Assembly (NCBI GenBank): GCA_031275255.1
Contig: JAISPA010000082.1
Coordinates: 1 to 6,170, forward strand
Direction: 5' to 3'
Length of the DNA: 6,170 nt
Source: Acidaminococcales bacterium
GTDB taxonomy: Bacteria; Bacillota; Negativicutes; Acidaminococcales; JAISLQ01
Of this stretch, positions 1-5,233 are shown one piece after another; the stretch's first letter is position 1, and each line of letters begins with the position of its first letter. The translations under genes and the position numbers were made by a program. The notes under the pieces were generated by a model that had not been told where the DNA came from, made no database searches, and saw only the letters and a program-made list of their open reading frames with translations.

Positions 1-145
1 AATTAAAATTGTGTTGAGTTGTGTCCACATAAACGAATAGGAAAAAAGGGCGTGCCCGAAAAAGCAAATTTGGGAAGTTTTGCGGGATAAAAGAAAAATC
101 CCCTGGCAAGGGGATAAAAAAAGCCAATGCGACACAATTTTAATT
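1..145. repeat. 14-bp perfect inverted repeat bounding a gene-free segment
   Basis: Positions 1-14 (AATTAAAATTGTGT) are the exact reverse complement of 132-145 (ACACAATTTTAATT), with 117 bp between them. The left arm begins at the first base of the window, so the repeat may extend further left, and the true arm length is unknown. TTGTGT also recurs at 19-24, giving an alternative pairing with 132-137. All three forward frames of the first 45 bases hit stops, so no upstream gene end is visible. The enclosed segment contains the leftward terminator at 88-115. It could be the end of a small miniature element or simply AT-rich dyad symmetry; no target-site duplication can be judged from here. Confidence 0.45.
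88..115 (-). terminator. Intrinsic terminator for leftward transcription
   Basis: A 7-bp perfect stem (ATCCCCT at 98-104, AGGGGAT at 109-115) closes a GGCA tetraloop. Read on the minus strand, the stem is followed by a T-rich run (TTTTCTTTTA, complement of 88-97), the classic rho-independent form. Read rightward it is followed by seven A residues, so it should not stop + strand transcription. No minus-strand gene is obvious to its right, so what it terminates is unclear: an antisense or small RNA from the 116-560 region, or read-through from further right. Confidence 0.55.
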
Positions 146-240
146 ATGTTGTATCAGACATGCGCGGAGCGCAAATTACAAAAAATTGCAAAAATTATTT
201 ATCATTGACCAACTTTTCAAGCGTCTTGCTTTTAACACTT

Positions 241-256
241 GTTTACCCTGGTAAAC
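241..256. promoter_or_regulatory. Perfect dyad GTTTACC-CT-GGTAAAC, candidate activator site
   Basis: The 16-bp sequence GTTTACCCTGGTAAAC has two perfect 7-bp arms around a 2-bp centre. Short, tightly spaced dyads of this size are typical binding sites for Fis-type helix-turn-helix dimers, the DNA-binding class at the C-terminus of the regulator at 3554-4966. Its centre is about 340 bp upstream of the predicted sigma-54 start, farther than most enhancer sites but workable through looping. That the adjacent regulator binds here is inference. A different DNA-binding protein is equally possible. Confidence 0.35.
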
Positions 257-334
257 GGGTACTGGAAGCAAAATCCTCCGCCGGCGAAGAAGCGCCTTCC
301 GACACGGCGATTGTTTTTTCCGCCGGGGCGCAAA

Positions 335-363
335 GGTATACACCGGGAAGCTTTGGTATACAC
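335..363. promoter_or_regulatory. Tandem direct repeat GGTATACAC, exactly 20 bp apart
   Basis: GGTATACAC occurs at 335-343 and again at 355-363, so equivalent bases are 20 bp apart, close to two helical turns and thus on the same face of the DNA. Each copy contains the palindrome GTATAC. The motif resembles the GTTTACC half-site at 241-256. The geometry suggests cooperative binding of two protein units, but no binding protein can be assigned from sequence alone. Confidence 0.35.
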
Positions 364-473
364 GAAGCGCCAAGACGCGCTTGCGGCAGGCTTTTCACCA
401 TTTTACCGTTTCTTGCCGGTCGCTCAACTCCGCCATTACAAAACTTCGGCATTATATTGTTTTTTATGCGCCA

Positions 474-499
474 GGTTTACAATCATTCATCTATAAACC
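474..499. promoter_or_regulatory. Spaced dyad GGTTTA-N14-TAAACC, candidate upstream activating sequence
   Basis: GGTTTA at 474-479 is mirrored by TAAACC at 494-499 with a 14-bp spacer. The left half extends as GTTTAC (475-480), matching the half-site of the dyad at 241-256. The centre lies about 104 bp upstream of the predicted sigma-54 start near 590, inside the usual range of roughly 80-150 bp for sigma-54 enhancer sites. By position it is the best candidate binding site for the regulator encoded at 3554-4966. The arms are short, so chance symmetry is not excluded. Confidence 0.35.
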
Positions 500-563
500 G
501 CATAAATTTTACTTTTTTTTCTGTTATTGTTTCCGCCCGCGTTACTGATTCCGCCGGGAAAAT

Positions 564-579
564 TGGCATAACAATTGCA
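564..579 (+). promoter_or_regulatory. Sigma-54 (RpoN) -24/-12 promoter
   Basis: TGGCATAACAATTGCA matches the sigma-54 consensus TGGCAC-N5-TTGCW at every position except the last base of the -24 element. The invariant GG and GC are separated by the required 10 bases. Counting C578 as -12 puts the start near 590, giving a leader of about 120 nt before the ATG at 710. No well-spaced sigma-70 -35/-10 pair competes here. A sigma-54 activator gene lies three genes into the same cluster, which strongly supports the call. Confidence 0.8.
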
Positions 580-624
580 TAATATATTTTGCGCTTTTTT
601 AACACTAAATTAACCCGCCCCGTA

Positions 625-644
625 TGCTTCACCGCCGCGAAGCA
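625..644 (+). other. Small leader hairpin
   Basis: TGCTTC (625-630) pairs with GAAGCA (639-644) around an 8-nt loop in the predicted leader RNA. There is no T-run after it, so it is not a terminator. It may simply be a local fold of the 5' leader. Confidence 0.25.
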
Positions 645-660
645 CATAGACAAGCCAGCC

Positions 661-682
661 ATTATCCAAAAATTTGGATAAT
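661..682. promoter_or_regulatory. Perfect 22-bp palindrome just before the ribosome site
   Basis: ATTATCCAAA (661-670) and TTTGGATAAT (673-682) are perfect 10-bp arms around an AA centre. The palindrome lies downstream of the predicted sigma-54 start and 12 bases before the Shine-Dalgarno sequence GGGAGG (695-700). As DNA it has the size and symmetry of a repressor operator that would block elongation. As RNA it would form a 7-bp stem (ATTATCC/GGATAAT) with an A/T loop near the ribosome site. No U-tract follows. I do not recognise the operator family. Confidence 0.55.
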
Positions 683-709
683 AAATAAAAACAAGGGAGG
701 ATTTTAAAA

Positions 710-1837
710 ATGCAGTTACCGGAAGAAGTAGTAGCTCTACAGCAGATGGTGAGGGATTTTGTCAATAAGGAGGTCATTCCCAAGGCCGCCGATTACGAAA
801 AGAGAGGCGAGTATCCGAAAGAGCTGGACATGATGGCTTTTGACATGGGGCTGCCCGTCCTTTGCCTTCCGACTAAGTACGGCGGCGGCGGCATGAGCGA
901 ATTAGCCCTTACGGTAGTGATGGAGGAGTTGGCGCGGGGAGATTTGGGGTTTGCCAACTACGTCAGCGCCAGTACGCTCGCGACGCTGCCGATACTGATC
1001 GCCGGCACGGAAGAGCAGACTAAACGTTGGACCGAACGGCTGCTGGAAACCAAATACGCCGCGTTCGCGCTTACCGAACCGGAAGCGGGTTCGGACGCCG
1101 CCGGCGCGAAAACCACCGCCACCAAGGACGGGAACGACTATATCATCAACGGCCGCAAATGTTTCATCACCAACGGCAGCCACGCCGGCGAATACCTCGT
1201 CATGGCTTCCGTTGACCGCTCCAAAGGGATAAAGGGCCTTACCTGCTTCATCGTGGAAAGAGACCGGCCCGGCATTTCCATCGGCAAAGAAGAAGACAAA
1301 ATGGGCATACGCAATTCCAACACCGCTGACGTCATCTTCGACAACGTCAGAATACCGGCGGCCAACCGCGTCGGCGAAGAAGGCAAGGGATTCGGCATCA
1401 TCATGAAAACCCTTGACGCGTCCAGGCCGTCCGTGGGCGCGCACGGCGTCGGCGTGGCGCAAAGGGCCCTTGAGGAAGCGATCAAGTACGCGAAACAAAG
1501 AGTCCAGTTCGGTAAACCGATTGCGGCGATTCCCGCCGTGCAGATAATGGTCGCAGACATGGCCATAAAAATCGAGACGGCGCGCCAGATGATCTATCAC
1601 GCCTGTGATTTGTACGACAAAGGCCTGCCGCATACCATCGAATCCTGCATAGCCAAGACGGTAGGCGCGGAAGCCGGCTGGGAAGCCGTTGACCTGGCCT
1701 TGCAGATCCACGGCGGCTATGGCTACATGCGCGAATATCCGATTGAAAAACTATATCGGGACGTCAGGATAGTCAAAATTTACGAAGGCACGAACCAAGT
1801 CCAAAGAGGCATCATCGGCGGTCAGCTGCTCAGATAA
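710..1837 (+). CDS. Short-chain acyl-CoA dehydrogenase (FAD-dependent)
   Basis: The protein (375 aa) is a soluble flavoenzyme that oxidises an acyl-CoA to the trans-2-enoyl-CoA, or runs in reverse as an enoyl-CoA reductase, usually exchanging electrons with an electron-transfer flavoprotein. Length is normal for the short/medium-chain family. The N-terminal helical domain is about residues 1-115. The first signature, ALTEPEAGSDAAG, lies at 120-132, followed by ITNG at 153-156 in the beta domain. The C-terminal helical domain has RVQFGKP (264-270), with the flavin-contact Arg and Phe, and the second signature starting QIHGGYGY at 332. E359 in YEGTN sits where the catalytic base of butyryl-CoA and medium-chain dehydrogenases lies. 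The ATG at 710 follows GGGAGG (695-700) with a 9-nt gap. It is the first gene after the sigma-54 promoter and is probably co-transcribed with the CoA-transferase. Family certain, substrate unknown: butyryl-like, or an aryl-acrylyl-CoA reductase are both possible. Confidence 0.93.
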   Translation: MQLPEEVVALQQMVRDFVNKEVIPKAADYEKRGEYPKELDMMAFDMGLPVLCLPTKYGGGGMSELALTVVMEELARGDLGFANYVSASTLATLPILIAGTEEQTKRWTERLLETKYAAFALTEPEAGSDAAGAKTTATKDGNDYIINGRKCFITNGSHAGEYLVMASVDRSKGIKGLTCFIVERDRPGISIGKEEDKMGIRNSNTADVIFDNVRIPAANRVGEEGKGFGIIMKTLDASRPSVGAHGVGVAQRALEEAIKYAKQRVQFGKPIAAIPAVQIMVADMAIKIETARQMIYHACDLYDKGLPHTIESCIAKTVGAEAGWEAVDLALQIHGGYGYMREYPIEKLYRDVRIVKIYEGTNQVQRGIIGGQLLR

Positions 1838-2098
1838 AATGTTTGGCGGTCAACTGTCCGGCCCTGCCCAAAGATTAACGGCGCCGTAAACCTTGTTTAA
1901 ATTCATGCCCATGACTCACAGCCGACCGTTTGTCCCTGAACCGACCCGCCCCAAAGCTGCCGCCTGTGCCAGGGGCCTCGTCCGCGGAATGTTTGCTCGT
2001 CCTCGAAAAGGCGAATATAGTTCGCCTTTTCGAGGACGAGCAAACAGCGGCAGCCTGATTTTACATCGGATAAATTTGATTTTTCAGGGGAGAGCAAA
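1838..2098 (+). other. 261-bp intercistronic gap
   Basis: No gene is supported here. The frame that stays open from about 1893 to 2102 starts with TTG, lacks a ribosome site and runs through both arms of the hairpin, so it looks accidental. The stretch contains the imperfect dyad TAAAC-CTT-GTTTA (1887-1899), the large hairpin at 1991-2045, and a possible outer 8-bp stem: GCTGCCGC (1956-1963) pairs with GCGGCAGC (2047-2054). The ribosome site of the next gene, AGGGGAGAG, is at 2086-2094. I see no convincing promoter or U-tract terminator, so read-through from the first gene is likely. Confidence 0.5.
1991..2045 (+). repeat. 25-bp perfect inverted repeat / intercistronic hairpin
   Basis: The arm at 1991-2015 (beginning GTTTGCTCGTCCTCG) is the exact reverse complement of 2021-2045, with a 5-base loop TATAG (2016-2020). 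An extra T1990-A2046 pair makes a possible 26-bp stem. The transcript would form a very stable hairpin. No T-run follows directly (the nearest, GATTTT, begins 12 bases after the stem), so it is not a standard intrinsic terminator. Plausible roles are an RNase III or stability element that sets the ratio of the flanking products, a partial attenuator, or an inserted palindromic repeat element. Perfect arms suggest recent origin or selection on pairing. Confidence 0.75.
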
Positions 2099-3478
2099 AT
2101 GAAAATAGATTATACGAACATCAAGCCTCAAAGGAAAGGCCGCCTGTCCGATCTGCCCTGGCGCGAGCAAATAAAGCAAAAAACCGTCTCCTGTGACGAC
2201 GCCGCGAAGATTGTCAACAAAGGCGACAGAATATACGTTCCCGGCGCGGCCAACTTCCCCCAGGGTTTCGAGAAAGCATTGGCCAAAAGGCTCCGGGCGG
2301 AAGATTTAGCCGCGGAAATTTATACGGTTTTTGTCATTCACGCCTCGGAAATCATAAAACCCGAATTCAAGGACAAGATTTTCCTGTACAGCCATTTTCT
2401 GGCCGGCGAACGCAGCATGCAAAAGCAGGGAAATATTTCTTTCGTTCCCACCCAGTTGGGGCAGGGCGGCAAGAGCGTCAAAGCCTGGAAACCGCGCATC
2501 GCCGTACTGGCCTGCAGTCCGCCCAACGAAGACGGCTGGCTTTCCCGCAGTATCTGGTGCCATCATTACGACAGAAATATTATTGATAATGATTTGGACG
2601 TTTTGATTGTGGAAATCAATAAAAATCTGCCGTTCTGCTATACGGAAGGCGAACATCACACTCTGCTCCACGTATCCGAGGTCGATCACCTGATCGAATA
2701 CGACTCCTGGTGGCCGGAAATCAAAACCCCGCCCGCCAATGAAACCGACGTCAAAATAGGCAATTTGGTTTCCGAACTTGTAAAAAACGGCGACTGCCTG
2801 CAAATCGGGCTGGGCGGGCTGGCCGACACCGTTTCCAAAAACATGCTGAGCGGCGGTTTTAAAGACCTGGGGATTCATACGGAGTTATTGACCAACGGAC
2901 TGTTGGACCTCATCAAAGCCGGCTGCGTCAATAACGCGAAAAAACGCGTCTACCCGGGGAAAACTGTGATATCGGCCTTTGTCGGCGACTACGGCCTGCG
3001 CGACTACGCCGAAAAAAATACGGATTATCTGCTGCTCAATGTTGATTTTGTCAACGACCCCAGAGTCATCTGCCAGAACGACAACGTCCTGTCGGTCAAC
3101 AATTGCATGGAAATTGACCTCATGGGTCAGATAAACGCCGAAAGCATAGGAACGGTGCAGTATTCTGCCACCGGCGGTCAGATGGAATTTGTAACCGGCT
3201 CACAGTGGAGTAAAGGCGGCCGGAGCGTTATCGCCCTGAATTCCTCCTACAAAGACAAAAGCGGCGCGCTCAAGAGCAAAATAACGCCTACATTGCCTGT
3301 CGGCTCCGTGGTTACCACTCCCAGGACGTTTGTCAATTACGTTGTTACCGAATACGGCATGGTCGACTTAAAATACAAGTCTATCAAAGACCGGGTAAAA
3401 CTGTTGATCAGCATAGCGCATCCTGAATTCAGGGACGAACTCAGCCGTCAGGCGAAAAAACTCGGGTATTATTCTTAA
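2099..3478 (+). CDS. Class I CoA-transferase, acetyl-CoA hydrolase/4-hydroxybutyrate CoA-transferase family
   Basis: The protein (459 aa) should move CoA between an acyl-CoA and a free carboxylate through a glutamyl-CoA thioester intermediate in the cytoplasm. The N-terminal half (about 10-215) matches the acetyl-CoA hydrolase/transferase N-domain, with CSPPNEDGW at 139-147. The C-domain has the glycine-rich loop GLGGLAD (237-243) and GIHTE (258-262). E262 fits the catalytic glutamate of this family. Further on are ATGGQMEFVTG (357-367) and YVVTEYG (414-420), then the terminal IAHPEFRDEL (439-448). Length is usual for the family. The ATG at 2099 follows AGGGGAGAG (2086-2094). The gene sits between an acyl-CoA dehydrogenase and the sigma-54 regulator, so it likely activates the acid handled by the dehydrogenase, or recycles CoA from the reduced product. 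Members include butyryl-CoA:acetate, 4-hydroxybutyrate and succinyl-CoA:acetate transferases, and sequence alone does not choose among them. Confidence 0.88.
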   Translation: MKIDYTNIKPQRKGRLSDLPWREQIKQKTVSCDDAAKIVNKGDRIYVPGAANFPQGFEKALAKRLRAEDLAAEIYTVFVIHASEIIKPEFKDKIFLYSHFLAGERSMQKQGNISFVPTQLGQGGKSVKAWKPRIAVLACSPPNEDGWLSRSIWCHHYDRNIIDNDLDVLIVEINKNLPFCYTEGEHHTLLHVSEVDHLIEYDSWWPEIKTPPANETDVKIGNLVSELVKNGDCLQIGLGGLADTVSKNMLSGGFKDLGIHTELLTNGLLDLIKAGCVNNAKKRVYPGKTVISAFVGDYGLRDYAEKNTDYLLLNVDFVNDPRVICQNDNVLSVNNCMEIDLMGQINAESIGTVQYSATGGQMEFVTGSQWSKGGRSVIALNSSYKDKSGALKSKITPTLPVGSVVTTPRTFVNYVVTEYGMVDLKYKSIKDRVKLLISIAHPEFRDELSRQAKKLGYYS

Positions 3479-3553
3479 AACGGCGCTCTGAAAGCGTACG
3501 GCTGGCCGCTCCGCAAAATACGCGGCAAGAAAGAGAATGAAAGCCGGCAGATT

Positions 3554-4966
3554 ATGGATTGCGACAACTATACCGAACTAAGCAAAATATTTCAAAAAGC
3601 CGAGAACGGCCCTGCCGTGCCTTTACCGCTCAGCGTCCTGGATGCTCTGCAGCCGACCGTCGTTATCACCGACGCCGCCGGGCGGATTCTTTATATAAAC
3701 AAGCAGCGCGAGGCCCCGGCGGACACCGGCGCGCCGAAAATGCGACAGGCCATGGGCTGCCCGTTTGAGGCGCTGTTTCGGGAAGAACAGTTCACAAAAA
3801 TCCTGAAGGAGCAAAAGCATGTAAAAGGGCGGCTCTGCCACCTGAAATCCTTCAACATGGACGCGCTGGTGAGCATGTACCCCCTGACGGGCGGCGGCAA
3901 AATACTCGGCTTTGTCGTCAGTTACATAAACATCAATGAATTGAGCAACCTAACCAGCGGCGCGCAATACTACAAAGATCTTTTCGCGGAAGACGCGCAA
4001 AACAGGGAACCGTTGCCGGCGCCCTTTCAAAACATCATCGGCAACTGCCGCAAAATGTACGAGGCTAAATTCACCGCCGCCAAAATAGCCGCTTCCGACA
4101 TTACCGTGCTGTTGATGGGCGAAAGCGGCGTAGGCAAGGAACTCTTCGCCGAAGCTATCCACAATTGCAGCAACCGGCGCAACGGCCCGCTGGTCAAAAC
4201 CAATTGCGCCGCGATTCCCGAACCCTTGCTGGAAAGCGAACTGTTCGGCTACGACGGCGGCGCTTTTACCGGTGCGAAAGCGGGCGGCAAAAAAGGAAAA
4301 TTTGAACTGTCCGACGGCGGGACGATTTTTCTGGATGAAATAGGCGATATGGGCATGTCCATGCAAACTAAGCTGCTGCGGGTATTGCAGGAAAAAGAAA
4401 TAGAACGCGTCGGCGGCGCCCGGACCAAAAAAATCGACGTGCGGATTGTCGCGGCAACCAACAAAAACATCTGCCAGATGGTCAAAGAGGGAGAATTTCG
4501 CGAAGACCTTTACTACCGGCTGGCGGTGGTCAGCTTAAAAATACCGCCGCTCAGGGAACGCAAAGAAGACATCCTGCTGTTGGCCGACTATTTTCTGAAA
4601 AAGCTTAACCTGGCTCATAACAAAAACGTTTCCTGCGCCAAAGAGACCATTGACATTTTACTGAGTTATTTTTGGCGGGGAAACATCCGGGAACTGCAAA
4701 ATGTGCTGGAACGCGCGTTTGTATTATGCAGCGGCGAAGTTATCGGCCCTCATGACCTGCCCGAACCCCTGAACAAATGGGATAAGTCTCCGCGCCTGAA
4801 AATCAGCGCCGGGAAAACGCTGGAAACTATTATGGAAGAAACCGAAAAAGAAGTTTTAAAGTCCGTCCTGAAACTGGTCAACAACAACCGCACAAACGCG
4901 ATGAAAATGCTTGGCGTTTCGCGCCGCACCCTTTACAAAAAACTGAACAAATACAACATTGACTGA
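3554..4966 (+). CDS. Sigma-54-dependent transcriptional activator (PAS - AAA+ - Fis-type HTH)
   Basis: This 470-aa enhancer-binding protein would use ATP to remodel sigma-54 RNA polymerase. A PAS-like sensor covers about 25-130 (VVITDAAGRILYIN at 36-49 is typical). There is no response-regulator receiver domain, so control is probably by ligand or redox state rather than phosphorylation. The AAA+ domain has Walker A GESGVGKE (189-196), the sigma-54 contact loop GAFTGA (236-241), Walker B GGTIFLDEIG (255-264), sensor I ATN (301-303), arginine-finger candidates in EFREDLYYRL (314-323), and sensor II GNIRELQN (376-383). The C-terminus (about 424-466) is a Fis-type helix-turn-helix with NAMKMLGVSRRTLYKKL. 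All key motifs are intact. It starts 75 bp after the CoA-transferase. The ATG at 3554 has only a weak ribosome site, but no ATG, GTG or TTG lies upstream in frame before the previous stop. The likely target is the promoter at 564-579, and so perhaps its own expression. The ligand is unknown. Confidence 0.93.
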   Translation: MDCDNYTELSKIFQKAENGPAVPLPLSVLDALQPTVVITDAAGRILYINKQREAPADTGAPKMRQAMGCPFEALFREEQFTKILKEQKHVKGRLCHLKSFNMDALVSMYPLTGGGKILGFVVSYININELSNLTSGAQYYKDLFAEDAQNREPLPAPFQNIIGNCRKMYEAKFTAAKIAASDITVLLMGESGVGKELFAEAIHNCSNRRNGPLVKTNCAAIPEPLLESELFGYDGGAFTGAKAGGKKGKFELSDGGTIFLDEIGDMGMSMQTKLLRVLQEKEIERVGGARTKKIDVRIVAATNKNICQMVKEGEFREDLYYRLAVVSLKIPPLRERKEDILLLADYFLKKLNLAHNKNVSCAKETIDILLSYFWRGNIRELQNVLERAFVLCSGEVIGPHDLPEPLNKWDKSPRLKISAGKTLETIMEETEKEVLKSVLKLVNNNRTNAMKMLGVSRRTLYKKLNKYNID

Positions 4967-4998
4967 ACGGGACTTTCTTATCGGAGCAAGGCGTCCTT

Positions 4999-5013
4999 TG
5001 GCATGGCCTGAGC
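4999..5013 (+). promoter_or_regulatory. Weak sigma-54-like -24/-12 candidate
   Basis: TGGCAT-GGCCT-GAGC keeps the invariant GG and GC at the correct 10-base separation and has the same TTGGCAT -24 element as the promoter at 563-569. The -12 element is GAGC instead of TTGC, which is a poor match. If real, it would give the second dehydrogenase its own start about 210 bases upstream of its ATG and place the structured stretch in its leader. Confidence 0.15.
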
Positions 5014-5171
5014 GGCGGCGGATTCAGGAAGAGTCGGTTCAAAAAACAAAAGCCGTTTTCAACAAGATCGCCGGGAGAGCGGGCGGTGAAGATGCAGCCA
5101 AAGCAGGTGGCGCGTCTATCAGTATTTTCCGGCCACAGGTTGCCGGCGGGCAAGAGCCGTGCTACCCGGCC

Positions 5172-5200
5172 TTGCGCCCACCTCCCGGTTATCATAATTT
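5172..5200 (+). promoter_or_regulatory. Weak sigma-70-type promoter candidate
   Basis: TTGCGC (5172-5177) and TAATTT (5195-5200) are separated by 17 bases, ahead of the strong ribosome site at 5219-5226. Both hexamers match the consensus only partly, so this may be chance in an AT-rich stretch. It would allow the second dehydrogenase to be made independently of the sigma-54 promoter. Confidence 0.2.
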
Positions 5201-5233
5201 TAAAGCGGCTTATTATTCAAGGAGGTTGTTTAC

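Larger units (their letters stand above)
146..563. other. Long gene-free control region upstream of the sigma-54 promoter
   Basis: This stretch has no convincing coding sequence. The longest forward frame, starting at 127 and ending at 582, has no ribosome site, no recognisable domain, and its stop lies inside the sigma-54 promoter. Base composition is uneven, with GC-rich patches (about 270-330 and 365-425) between AT-rich ones, including a T run near 511-518 that could bend DNA. The region carries the dyad at 241-256, the direct repeat at 335-363 and the spaced dyad at 474-499. Its length and position fit an enhancer region for an activator acting through a DNA loop. Confidence 0.5.
4967..5233 (+). 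other. 267-bp gap with possible structured leader
   Basis: No gene is supported. A frame opening with TTG at 4959 stays open to 5249, but it has no ribosome site or known domain and overlaps the next gene's start. The stretch from 5071 to 5188 can close on itself: CCGGGAG (5071-5077) pairs with CTCCCGG (5182-5188), and inside it GGGCG (5081-5085) pairs with CGCCC (5175-5179). Smaller possible stems lie within, such as GTGGC with GCCAC. This looks like the closing helix of a folded leader, but it matches no riboswitch class I can recall. No U-tract terminator follows the regulator gene. Confidence 0.3.

Noticed and set aside
127..582. 151-codon forward open frame in the upstream region
   Set aside because: No ribosome site before its ATG, no recognisable domain, mixed composition, and its end overlaps the sigma-54 promoter and candidate activator sites.
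902..1711. 269-codon minus-strand open frame opposite the first dehydrogenase
   Set aside because: It is antisense to a gene with intact family signatures. GC-biased codon use commonly leaves such frames open.
1817..1856. Short direct repeat GGCGGTCARCTG at 1817-1828 and 1845-1856
   Set aside because: Only 12 bases with one mismatch. It spans the end of the first dehydrogenase and could be a small local duplication without function.
1991..2062. Reading the large hairpin as a rho-independent terminator
   Set aside because: No U-tract directly follows the stem. The nearest short T-run begins 12 bases later, and the next gene has no convincing promoter of its own.
1893..2102. Small forward frame through the intercistronic hairpin
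   Set aside because: TTG start, no ribosome site, and the product is dictated by the two arms of the inverted repeat.
5071..5188. Cobalamin, glycine, c-di-GMP or tetrahydrofolate riboswitch
   Set aside because: None of the conserved core motifs of these classes could be found. Only a generic closing helix is visible.
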